Positions 8,015 through 15,642 of a stretch of 64,000 nucleotides of DNA are shown piece after piece. Made by a program: the position numbers and the translations under genes. The stretch is from UBA2357 sp041916775. Lineage in GTDB: Bacteria; Pseudomonadota; Gammaproteobacteria; Burkholderiales; Rhodocyclaceae. Under the pieces are notes generated by a model. That model had not been told where the DNA came from and ran no database searches. It saw only the letters and a list, made by a program, of their open reading frames with translations. The stretch lies in assembly GCA_041916775.1 (NCBI GenBank), contig JAYRYZ010000019.1, positions 1-64,000 of the forward strand, given 5' to 3'. Numbering within the stretch: the stretch's first letter is position 1; every line of letters starts with the position of its first letter.

Positions 8015-9081
8015 TCGCCATGACCAAAGCCGCCCGCTACCGCTCGCGCGACAGCGCCCACCGGCTGATCGCGCTGTCGCTCTCCTACGAGCGCGATGCA
8101 CTGCTCGCGCGCGGCCTCGGGCTGGAGCACCTGCAGGAGCTCCTGATCCTGCTCGCGCGGCCACTGCTGCGCCAGGGCGCGAGCCTCGCCTATGGCGGCA
8201 ACTGGCAGGAACGCGCGGACAACTTCACCTACGAACTGCTGCGCCTGGTGAGCGCCGAACAGGACGAGGCCGCCGAACGCGAGGGCCTCGGCGACGCGGC
8301 GGATGTGCTGCCGGTGGGGCGGCTCTACAACTACAGCGCCTGGCCGCGCTACCTGCACATCACCCCGGCGCTGGAGGCACGCTGGATCAACAGCTGCCGC
8401 ATCCTGCGCGTGGACCAGACGCTTGCCGGCATCGCGGCCGACCATTGCATTCCGGACGAGGATGTCGCGCCCGAAGGGCCCGACAGCCGCTACCAGCCCG
8501 ATCTCGCGCTCAACGCCGCGATCTGCCTCAGCGCGATGCGCCGGCTTCTCAGCGACGGCTTCGCGCTCACCAGCCCGGACGTGCCGCGCAGCGAATCCGT
8601 GCCGCCCGTGTCCGCGCGCATCGTGCTCGGCGGCAAGCTGCAGGGCTTCAGCGGCTTCCTGCCGGGCATCTTCGAGGAGGTGCTGCTGACGCTCGAGCGC
8701 GGCATCCCGCTCTATCTCCTGGGCGGCTTCGGCGGTGCCGCCGAGGTGCTCGCCGAGGCGCTGCTCGCCCCCGCGCCGGCGCCGCTGCCGGAAGCGCTCG
8801 CGCGCGACTGGCTCGACCGCCGCCAGCCCGCGCTCGCCGCGCTCAACCAGCGCGGCAATGCGCGCCCGCTGCCATGGGGCGTGCGCGGCACGGACGCCGC
8901 GCTTGCCGCGCTGCGTGTGCAGCTCACGAACGCCCGCGCCAACCTGCCCGGGGCATTGCACACCGGCCTCAGCGACGAGGAGACGCGCGAACTGATGCGC
9001 ACCCGCGACATGCGCCGCGCCGCCGCGCTGGTGCACAAGGGCCTGGTGGAAAGCCGGCAGTTCGTGATGCTGGCGGCGTGA
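8011..9081 (+). CDS. SLOG-superfamily (LOG/DprA-like Rossmannoid) protein
   Basis: A 356-residue soluble protein. The N-terminal part has a helix followed by LLRQGASLAYGGNW and NFTYELLRLV, and the C-terminal part has VLGGKLQGFSGFLPGIFEE and then LYLLGGFGGAAEVL near residue 238. These glycine-rich turns are those of the SLOG superfamily, whose members bind or process nucleotides. In Thoeris, a SLOG domain in ThsA senses the cyclic ADP-ribose isomer made by a TIR protein; here a separate SLOG protein is fused by overlap to a TIR gene, so ligand sensing is a reasonable inference. The exact SLOG subfamily is not certain. The stop lies 19 bp from a convergent membrane-protein gene. Confidence 0.75.
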   Translation: MIAMTKAARYRSRDSAHRLIALSLSYERDALLARGLGLEHLQELLILLARPLLRQGASLAYGGNWQERADNFTYELLRLVSAEQDEAAEREGLGDAADVLPVGRLYNYSAWPRYLHITPALEARWINSCRILRVDQTLAGIAADHCIPDEDVAPEGPDSRYQPDLALNAAICLSAMRRLLSDGFALTSPDVPRSESVPPVSARIVLGGKLQGFSGFLPGIFEEVLLTLERGIPLYLLGGFGGAAEVLAEALLAPAPAPLPEALARDWLDRRQPALAALNQRGNARPLPWGVRGTDAALAALRVQLTNARANLPGALHTGLSDEETRELMRTRDMRRAAALVHKGLVESRQFVMLAA

Positions 9082-9100
9082 GCGCGCGCGCCCGGCACAT

Positions 9101-10201
9101 TCAGCGTGCGCCCTCGCGCCGCTCCACCGGGCTTACCCCCACCGAACGCACCGCGGCCACCGACTTCAGCATGTTGAACCAGAACGGCGCACCGAGCGCG
9201 AGTGCGAAGGCCGACAGCAACAGCCCGGCGAGCTTCTCCAGCGCCGTGCGCCAGCTCGCGATCGCGGTCTCGAACTGCCCCGGATTCCAGCCCACCTGCA
9301 GCCCGCTCGCGGTCACCGCGTCGAGATGCTCCTTGCGCCGCTGGTCGAGCCGCTGCTGCTGGGCCTCCAGTTCGGCGAGGCGTGCCGCAGCGTCCGCGCG
9401 CGCGTCATTCAATGCGCTCGCCGCGGGGCAAGTGCCGGCGGCTTCGCCACACCGGGCCTGCGCAGACTCCAGCGCCGTCAACGTGCCCACCGCCGCCGCG
9501 TACGCCTGCCGCGCCGCATCCCGCGCCCCGGTCTGCAACAGGGCATCGACGCTCTCGGCTTCGGCGGCCGATTGCGCCTGCCGCACCAGCTCGCGCCGCA
9601 GTTCCGGATCCGAGGTCAGCTGGCGAGCCATCGCGATGGTGTCGATGTTCATGCCCACCGCGACCACCACCGACAGCGCCACGACGACGTACTGCGTCTT
9701 CTGCCGGTACCACGCGCTCACCTGGCTCTCGAAAAGGCGAAACCAGTCGTCGAGCAGTGCCTGAAAGGTGGCGAGATCGTCCCCCGCCCGCGCAGAGAGG
9801 TCGACGAGCACATTGCGAATCGGTGACTGCGCGTCGAGCTTCTCGGCGAGCGCGCGAATCTCCCGCACCTGCGCGAACACCTCGGCCTTGAAGCCCTCGA
9901 CCTGCGACAGCACGCCCTGCATCAGCGTCCAGGCCGACACATAGCTCGCGCGAAAGGTTTTCGAGACACCCGGGGTCCCGAGGTAGGCGAGGAAGGGCGA
10001 ATCCAGCACTGCATCCGCCTTGTCCAGCGCCAGGCGCTTGGTATCTGTGGACAGCAGGCTCGCGATGCCCTTGCGCAGCCACTTCGCCCGGCTGCTCAGG
10101 AGCGCCGCGATGAACTCGTTGATCGACGTCACCGCCAGCGAAAACACCAGGTACACCAGCGACAGGCCCAGCAGGACATCCAGCGCGACGAGAAAATCCA
10201 T
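9101..10201 (-). CDS. Membrane protein of the defence island, function unknown
   Basis: A 366-residue protein with three probable transmembrane helices: residues ~5-30 (LLGLSLVYLVFSLAV), a middle segment (QYVVVALSVVVAVG) and a C-terminal one (LAGLLLSAFALALG). A charged, coiled-coil-like stretch rich in A, E and R lies between the last two (around RLAELEAQQQRLDQRRKEHL). ATG 10201 follows an AGGAGGAGGG box. I do not recognise a named family. It converges on the SLOG gene with 19 bp between stops, mirroring the patatin/DUF4062 convergent pair. It may be a membrane partner of the system or an unrelated neighbour. Confidence 0.75.
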   Translation of the reverse strand: MDFLVALDVLLGLSLVYLVFSLAVTSINEFIAALLSSRAKWLRKGIASLLSTDTKRLALDKADAVLDSPFLAYLGTPGVSKTFRASYVSAWTLMQGVLSQVEGFKAEVFAQVREIRALAEKLDAQSPIRNVLVDLSARAGDDLATFQALLDDWFRLFESQVSAWYRQKTQYVVVALSVVVAVGMNIDTIAMARQLTSDPELRRELVRQAQSAAEAESVDALLQTGARDAARQAYAAAVGTLTALESAQARCGEAAGTCPAASALNDARADAAARLAELEAQQQRLDQRRKEHLDAVTASGLQVGWNPGQFETAIASWRTALEKLAGLLLSAFALALGAPFWFNMLKSVAAVRSVGVSPVERREGAR

Positions 10202-10428
10202 GCCGACCCTCCTCCTGCAGAACACGAGCGCACCTCGCGTCTTCAGCAAAGGCCACGGCCGTCCGCCTGTCAAGCTCGCAACAACGGGGAGGCAGTGCCG
10301 GGAACATTCCGGCAAAACACTGTCACAGCCGGTAGCCGACACGTTCGGCCGGCGCGGTACGCGGCACAACAACACACCAGAGCGCCCCGCGGCCCGAGCC
10401 CTGCCCTTCCCACCACGGAGACCTCACC

Positions 10429-11316
10429 ATGCAACGACTCACCGCCAAGGATTTCCAGCCGGAACTGCTCGAACTCTACGACTTCTATGTGCATGGTCGC
10501 ATCAGCCGGCGCGACTTCCTCGAGCGCGCCGCGAAGTTCGCGGTCGGCGGCCTCACCGCCGCCGGCATCCTCGCGTCGCTCAGCCCCGACTATGCGCTCG
10601 CGATGCAGATCAGCTTCACCGACCCGGACATTCGCGCCGAGTACATCCGCTACCCCTCACCCAACGGCCATGGCGAGGTGCGCGGCTACCTGGTGCGCCC
10701 GGCCAAGGCCGAGCGCCCGGCTGCGGGCGTGGTCGTGGTGCATGAGAACCGCGGCCTCAACCCCTACATCGAGGACGTCGCGCGGCGGGTCGCGAAGGCC
10801 GGGTTCGTCGCGCTCGCGCCGGACGGGCTGAGCTCGGTGGGCGGCTATCCCGGCAACGACGATCAGGGGCGGACGCTGCAGCAGCAGGTGGATCCGCAGA
10901 AGCTGATGAACGATTTCTTCGCCGCGATCGAGTTCCTGCAGAAAGGCGAGCTCACCTCGGGCAAGGTCGGCATCACCGGCTTCTGCTACGGCGGCGGCGT
11001 CGCCCATGCGGCCGCCGTCGCCTACCCGGAGCTCGCCGCCGCGGTGCCCTTCTACGGCCGCCAGGCCAAACCGGAGGACGTGACGCGCATCCAGGCGCCG
11101 CTGTTGATTCACTTCGCCGAGACCGACCCCAACATCAACGCCACCTGGCCCGCCTACGAGGCCGCGCTGAAGGCCGCCGGCAAGACCTACGAGGCGCACT
11201 TCTACCCCGGCACCAACCACGGCTTCCACAACGACTCCACGCCGCGCTACGACGAGGCCGCCGCCAAGCTCGCGTGGGAGCGCACCATCGCGTGGTTCCA
11301 GCGCTACCTGGGCTGA
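10429..11316 (+). CDS. Dienelactone hydrolase family protein, probably Tat-exported
   Basis: A 295-residue alpha/beta hydrolase. The N-terminus has a twin-arginine-like SRRDFLERAAKF followed by a hydrophobic stretch and an ALAMQ end, which suggests Tat export. The dienelactone hydrolase catalytic set is visible: nucleophilic Cys in GITGFCYGGG, Asp in AETDPNIN and His in GTNHGFHND. Such enzymes cleave dienelactones in chloroaromatic breakdown, but many family members act on other esters or lactones. CGGAGAC stands before ATG 10429. The gene is isolated; 227 bp without other genes separate it from the divergent membrane protein. Confidence 0.85.
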   Translation: MQRLTAKDFQPELLELYDFYVHGRISRRDFLERAAKFAVGGLTAAGILASLSPDYALAMQISFTDPDIRAEYIRYPSPNGHGEVRGYLVRPAKAERPAAGVVVVHENRGLNPYIEDVARRVAKAGFVALAPDGLSSVGGYPGNDDQGRTLQQQVDPQKLMNDFFAAIEFLQKGELTSGKVGITGFCYGGGVAHAAAVAYPELAAAVPFYGRQAKPEDVTRIQAPLLIHFAETDPNINATWPAYEAALKAAGKTYEAHFYPGTNHGFHNDSTPRYDEAAAKLAWERTIAWFQRYLG

Positions 11317-11350
11317 ACGGACGGCGCAGGCGCGCCGTGCCCCCGCGCGG

Positions 11351-12547
11351 TCACGCCGCCGCGGCCAGTGCCTGCGCCAGATCGCGCCACAGATCGTCCG
11401 CATCCTCCAACCCGATCGACAGCCGCACGAGGCCGGGCGGGATGCGGTGCGCGACCAGCTCCTCGGGCGAGTAGGTGCTGTGGGTCATGCTTGCGGGGTG
11501 CTGGGCGAGGCTCTCCGCGTCGCCCAGGCTGACCGCGCGCGAGAAGAGCTGCAGCGCATCGATGAAGCGCATGCCGGCCTCGACGCCCCCCTTCAGTTCG
11601 AACGCGATCATGCCGCCCGGCTGGCGCATCTGGCGCTTGCACAAGTCATGCTGAGGGTGCGTGGGCAGGCCGGGATAGTGCACCTGCGCAACCGCCGCAT
11701 GTCCGGCGAGGCGCTCCGCGAGCTGCTGAGCGCTCTGGCAGTGGCGGTCCATGCGCAACGCCAGGGTCTTGATGCCGCGCAGCACGAGGTAGGCGTCCAT
11801 CGGCGACAGGCAGGCGCCGGTGAGCTCCTTGAGGCCCAGCATGCGCACCTGCTGCATCAACGCGGCACGGCCGAGCAAGGCGCCGGCGATGACGTCGCCG
11901 TGGCCGTTGATGTACTTGGTGAGCGAGTGGATCACCACGTCCGCCCCGAGCGCGAGCGGTTGCTGCAGGTAGGGCGAGCAGTAGGTGCTGTCCACCGCCA
12001 CGATGGCTTCGCTGCGCGCATGCACGAGACGGGCGACGGCCGCGATGTCGACCAGGCGCATGTTGGGGTTGGCCGGGGTTTCGAACAGCACCACGCGGGT
12101 GCGCTCGCCGAGCGCCGCCTCCACCGCCTCGGGCCGGGTGAAGTCGGCGACGCGGGTGACGATGCCGAACTGCGGCAGCAGGTGATTCGCGAGCGCGTGG
12201 GTGCAACCGTACAGCGTGAGATCGACGAGCAACTCGTCCCCGGGGCGCAGCACCGTCCATAGCAGCGACGAGATCGCGCCCATGCCCGAGCCGAAGGCCA
12301 GCGCGGCCTCGGCGCCTTCCATCTCGGCCAGCTTCGTCTCCAGGGTGTGCACCGTGGGGTTGGTGACACGGGTGTAGATCATGCCCGCCTCCGCACCGGC
12401 GAAACGCGCCGCACCCTGCGCCGCGGAGTCGAACGCAAAGGTCGAGGACCAGTAGATGGGCGGGTTCAGGGCGCCCTGATGGGCGGCGCGTTCGTGGCCG
12501 GAATGGATCGCGCGGGTCGCGAAGCCGTCGATGTCGGGTTGGGTCAT
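11351..12547 (-). CDS. mdeA: Methionine gamma-lyase-like PLP enzyme
   Basis: A 398-residue Cys/Met-metabolism PLP enzyme, the usual length. K211 in HSLTKYINGHGD is the PLP lysine. C115 in LTLYGCTHAL matches the active-site cysteine that marks methionine gamma-lyases (Cys116 in Pseudomonas putida), whereas cystathionine enzymes lack it. YTRVTNPT is the phosphate-binding region. The expected reaction is L-methionine to methanethiol, 2-oxobutyrate and ammonia. A divergent Lrp-type regulator lies 79 bp away, as with mdeR-mdeA in P. putida, which strengthens the call. Cystathionine gamma-lyase or O-acetylhomoserine sulfhydrylase are the alternatives. Confidence 0.85.
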   Translation of the reverse strand: MTQPDIDGFATRAIHSGHERAAHQGALNPPIYWSSTFAFDSAAQGAARFAGAEAGMIYTRVTNPTVHTLETKLAEMEGAEAALAFGSGMGAISSLLWTVLRPGDELLVDLTLYGCTHALANHLLPQFGIVTRVADFTRPEAVEAALGERTRVVLFETPANPNMRLVDIAAVARLVHARSEAIVAVDSTYCSPYLQQPLALGADVVIHSLTKYINGHGDVIAGALLGRAALMQQVRMLGLKELTGACLSPMDAYLVLRGIKTLALRMDRHCQSAQQLAERLAGHAAVAQVHYPGLPTHPQHDLCKRQMRQPGGMIAFELKGGVEAGMRFIDALQLFSRAVSLGDAESLAQHPASMTHSTYSPEELVAHRIPPGLVRLSIGLEDADDLWRDLAQALAAAA

Positions 12548-12626
12548 GGTGGGTGCTCGCGCTGAGTTGCGGAACGGATAGAATGCTCCTGTTCAGTCGT
12601 AATGTGCTTTCCTTTTTTGCCTTCAT

Positions 12627-13133
12627 ATGAGCCAGGAAAGAAAGAATCCAACCCAAGAAACCTCCGTGCGGGCCCCCTCCCCCGACGAGCGCGACCGCCA
12701 GTTGCTGCGCCTGCTGCAGCAGGATGGGCGTGCCTCCAACGCCTCGCTGGCCCAGGCGATCCACATGGCCGAGGCGCCCACGTGGCGACGTGTGCGCAAG
12801 CTCGAGGCCGACGGGGTGATCCGCGGCTACCGCGCGCTGGTGAACCCCGCGCTGCTCGGCTACACCGTCACGGCCTTCGTGCATGTCCGCTTCGGCAGCC
12901 ACAACCCGGAGTTGCAGCGCGCCTTCGAGGACGCGGTGCAGGCGATGCCGGAGATCCTCTGGTGCCACAACGTCTCGGGCGCGACCGACTTCCTGCTGTG
13001 CGCGGTGGCGCGCAGCCTGCACGAGTACGGCGTGATGATCAGCACCCGCATCCGCGCGATTCCCGGGGTGACCTCGATCGAGTCGTCGTTCTCGCTGAAG
13101 ACGGTGAAGGACGCCGGACCGATTCCCGTGTAA
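12627..13133 (+). CDS. mdeR: Lrp/AsnC-family regulator, probable MdeR
   Basis: A 168-residue regulator. An N-terminal helix-turn-helix (DRQLLRLLQQDGRASNASLAQ, then APTWRRVRKLEADGVIRGY) is followed by a ligand-binding RAM domain starting at TVTAFVHVRF. Length and layout are those of Lrp/AsnC proteins. It is transcribed away from the methionine gamma-lyase gene, the arrangement of mdeR-mdeA, so it probably activates that gene in response to methionine. An unusual ~20-residue charged N-terminal extension precedes the HTH. No clear Shine-Dalgarno is seen before ATG 12627. Confidence 0.8.
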   Translation: MSQERKNPTQETSVRAPSPDERDRQLLRLLQQDGRASNASLAQAIHMAEAPTWRRVRKLEADGVIRGYRALVNPALLGYTVTAFVHVRFGSHNPELQRAFEDAVQAMPEILWCHNVSGATDFLLCAVARSLHEYGVMISTRIRAIPGVTSIESSFSLKTVKDAGPIPV

Positions 13134-13218
13134 CGCGCGGGCGACGCCGGCTTGGCGCGCACACCGGGCGATGGTGAAGCCCGGGCTGCCGAAGTGCCGG
13201 CTTGATTTTATGAGACGA

Positions 13219-13236
13219 TCGGTCCAATATATCCGA
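13219..13236. promoter_or_regulatory. Candidate AcuR operator
   Basis: TCGG and CCGA arms flank an AT-rich centre (TCCAATATAT) just before the start codon of the TetR gene. An imperfect dyad directly at the regulator's own start is the usual place for TetR-type autoregulation. Only the short arms support it. Confidence 0.35.
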
Positions 13237-13237
13237 C

Positions 13238-13876
13238 ATGTCGATCGCACCTCAGCCACCGCGCCGCCGCGGCCGCCCCCCCAAAGCACGCGAAACCGCC
13301 CTGGATACACGCGAACTCTTGCTGCGCTCGGGCCTCGAGGTGCTCACCGAGAAGGGCTTCGCGGCGACCGGCCTGGACGAACTCCTCGGCCGGGTGGGGG
13401 TGCCCAAGGGCTCGTTCTATCACTACTTCGACAACAAGGAGGCCTACGGCCTCGCGCTCATCGACCGCTACGCGGACTACTTTGCGCGCAAGCTGGAGCG
13501 CCACTTCGGCGACACCTCGCGGCCGCCGCTCGCGCGTCTGGAAGCCTTCGTCGCGGATGCGCGCGCCGGCATGGCGCGGCACGACTTCTGCCGCGGCTGC
13601 CTGATCGGCAACCTCGGCCAGGAGATGGGGGCGCTGCCGGCGTCATTCCGCTCCCGGCTCATCGACGTTTTCCACGACTGGGAGGCCCGCCTCGCGCACT
13701 GCCTCGCGGCGGCACAGGCGCACGGCGAGCTCGCCGCCGATGCCGATTGCGCGCGCCTCGCCAATGCGTTCTGGATCGGCTGGGAGGGCGCGGTGCTGCG
13801 CGCCAAGCTCGAACGCAGCGCGGAGCCGCTTGCCACCTTCGCCCGTTTCTTCATCGCCGGTCTGCCCGGCCGCTGA
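13238..13876 (+). CDS. acuR: TetR-family regulator, probable AcuR
   Basis: A 212-residue TetR protein. After a basic N-terminus (PPRRRGRPPKA) the HTH reads GFAATGLDELLGRVGVPKGSFYHYFDNKEA. The ligand domain contains the DFCRGCLIGNLGQEM segment found in AcuR-like proteins. It lies 45 bp upstream of acuI in the same direction, the order seen in acuR-acuI operons, where AcuR represses until acrylate is bound. Assignment rests on the family pattern and the neighbour. Confidence 0.8.
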   Translation: MSIAPQPPRRRGRPPKARETALDTRELLLRSGLEVLTEKGFAATGLDELLGRVGVPKGSFYHYFDNKEAYGLALIDRYADYFARKLERHFGDTSRPPLARLEAFVADARAGMARHDFCRGCLIGNLGQEMGALPASFRSRLIDVFHDWEARLAHCLAAAQAHGELAADADCARLANAFWIGWEGAVLRAKLERSAEPLATFARFFIAGLPGR

Positions 13877-13921
13877 CTCTTGTCTGCACCGAAGACCATT
13901 CACATCCACAAGGAGACATTC

Positions 13922-14905
13922 ATGTTCAACGCCATACTGATCCAGAAGGACGAGGCCGGTTATCGCGCCGCGCCCGCCACGCTCGATGATGCTCAACTGC
14001 CCGAGGGCGACGTCACGGTGCGGGTGAGCCACTCGACGATCAACTACAAGGACGCGCTCGCGATCACCGGCAAGGGCCCGGTGGTGCGCAGCTTTCCGAT
14101 GGTGCCGGGCATCGACCTGGTCGGCAGCGTCGAGGCCTCGTCCCACCCGGACTGGAAGGCGGGCGACGCGGTGCTGCTGAACGGCTGGGGCGTGGGCGAG
14201 ACGCACTGGGGCGGCCTCGCCCAGAAGGCCCGCCTCAAGGGCGACTGGCTGATTCCGCTGCCGACCGCCATCGCCCCCCGCCAGGCGATGGCGATCGGCA
14301 CCGCGGGCTACACCGCGATGCTGTGCGTGATGGCGCTCGAACGCCACGGGGTGAAGCCGGGCGACGGCGAGATCGTCGTCACCGGCGCCGCGGGCGGCGT
14401 GGGCAGTGTGGCGATCGCGGTGCTTGCGCGCCTCGGCTACCAGGTCGTCGCCGTCACCGGCCGGCCGGAGGAGGCCGACTACCTGAAGGGCCTGGGCGCG
14501 CAGGCGGTGCTGCCGCGCGCCGACTTCGCCGCACCCGGCAAGCCGCTCGGGCGCGAGCGCTGGGCCGGCGCGGTGGATACGGTGGGCAGCCACACGCTGG
14601 CCAATGTCTGCGCCACCACCCGCTACCGCGGCGTGGTCACCGCCTGCGGGCTCGCCGGCGGCATGGACCTGCCCGCCACCGTCGCCCCCTTCATCCTGCG
14701 CGGCGTCACCCTGGTGGGCGTGGATAGCGTGATGGCCCCGCGCGCCGAGCGCATCGAAGCCTGGTCGCGGCTCGCGAAGGACCTCGACCCGGGCCTGCTG
14801 GAGACCATCGGCCGCGAGGTCGGCCTCGCCGAAGCCATCCCGCTTGCCGCCGAGCTGATCGCCGGCCGGGTCAAGGGCCGTGTGGTGGTGGACGTCAACC
14901 GCTGA
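13922..14905 (+). CDS. acuI: Acryloyl-CoA reductase AcuI/YhdH
   Basis: A 327-residue zinc-less medium-chain dehydrogenase of the YhdH/AcuI type, which reduces acryloyl-CoA to propionyl-CoA with NADPH and so detoxifies acrylate. Visible marks are INYKDAL, PGIDLVGSV and the nucleotide-binding VTGAAGGVGSVAIAVLARLG, followed by TGRPEE. AAGGAGAC stands before ATG 13922, which is preferred over an upstream in-frame start at 13880. It follows the AcuR-type regulator, so acrylate-responsive expression is likely. No DMSP lyase is visible in the window. Confidence 0.9.
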   Translation: MFNAILIQKDEAGYRAAPATLDDAQLPEGDVTVRVSHSTINYKDALAITGKGPVVRSFPMVPGIDLVGSVEASSHPDWKAGDAVLLNGWGVGETHWGGLAQKARLKGDWLIPLPTAIAPRQAMAIGTAGYTAMLCVMALERHGVKPGDGEIVVTGAAGGVGSVAIAVLARLGYQVVAVTGRPEEADYLKGLGAQAVLPRADFAAPGKPLGRERWAGAVDTVGSHTLANVCATTRYRGVVTACGLAGGMDLPATVAPFILRGVTLVGVDSVMAPRAERIEAWSRLAKDLDPGLLETIGREVGLAEAIPLAAELIAGRVKGRVVVDVNR

Positions 14906-15012
14906 GCCGCGCAATTGCCCCCTCCCACCCACGCCGCTTCGATCGACACGCGTACCCGACCCGAAACGACCCTGCAAGCACCCCACTTCAACCTCACAAC
15001 CCAGGAGCAAGC

Positions 15013-15591
15013 ATGACCCAGGACAGCAGCGCAGCAATCAGCCGATTCCCCGTCCCCCGCCTGGAGGACATGCCGGAGGACATCCGCGCGCGCATTACCG
15101 CGGTGCAGGAGAAATCCGGCTTCATCCCCAACGTGTTTCTCACGCTCGCGAACCGCCCGGACGAGTTCCGCGCCTTCTTCGCCTACCACGACGCGCTCAT
15201 GGAGCGCCCCGGCAACCTCAGCAAGGCCGAGCGCGAGATGATCGTGGTCGCCACCAGCAACGCCAACCAGTGCCAGTACTGCGTGATCGCCCACGGCGCC
15301 ATCCTGCGCATCCGCGCGAAGAGCCCGCTGGTGGCCGACCAGGTGGCGGTGAACTACCGCAAGGCCGACATCACCCCGCGCCAGAAGGCGATGCTGGATT
15401 TCGCGATGAAGGTGTCGCAGAGCTCGCACCTCGTCGGCGAGAGCGACTTCGACACCTTGAAGCAGCACGGCTTCAGCGAGGACGACATCTGGGACATCGC
15501 CGGCATCTCGGCCTTCTTCGGCATGTCCAACCGCATCGCCAACGTCACCAGCATGCGCCCCAACGCGGAGTTCTACAGCCTGGGGCGGTGA
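15013..15591 (+). CDS. Peroxidase-related protein, AhpD/carboxymuconolactone decarboxylase-like
   Basis: A 192-residue all-alpha protein of the AhpD-like superfamily. The redox-type CxxC is present in NANQCQYCVIAHG, followed by helices typical of the uncharacterised peroxidase-related enzymes. AhpD-like proteins reduce peroxides or act as disulfide reductases; the substrate here is unknown. CAGGAGCAAGC precedes ATG 15013. It lies 107 bp after acuI in the same direction and may be co-transcribed. Confidence 0.85.
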   Translation: MTQDSSAAISRFPVPRLEDMPEDIRARITAVQEKSGFIPNVFLTLANRPDEFRAFFAYHDALMERPGNLSKAEREMIVVATSNANQCQYCVIAHGAILRIRAKSPLVADQVAVNYRKADITPRQKAMLDFAMKVSQSSHLVGESDFDTLKQHGFSEDDIWDIAGISAFFGMSNRIANVTSMRPNAEFYSLGR

Positions 15592-15642
15592 CCAGCCCGC
15601 ACGCGGCCAAGCGCACCGCCGGGCCGGGCGCGCAACAAGGCA

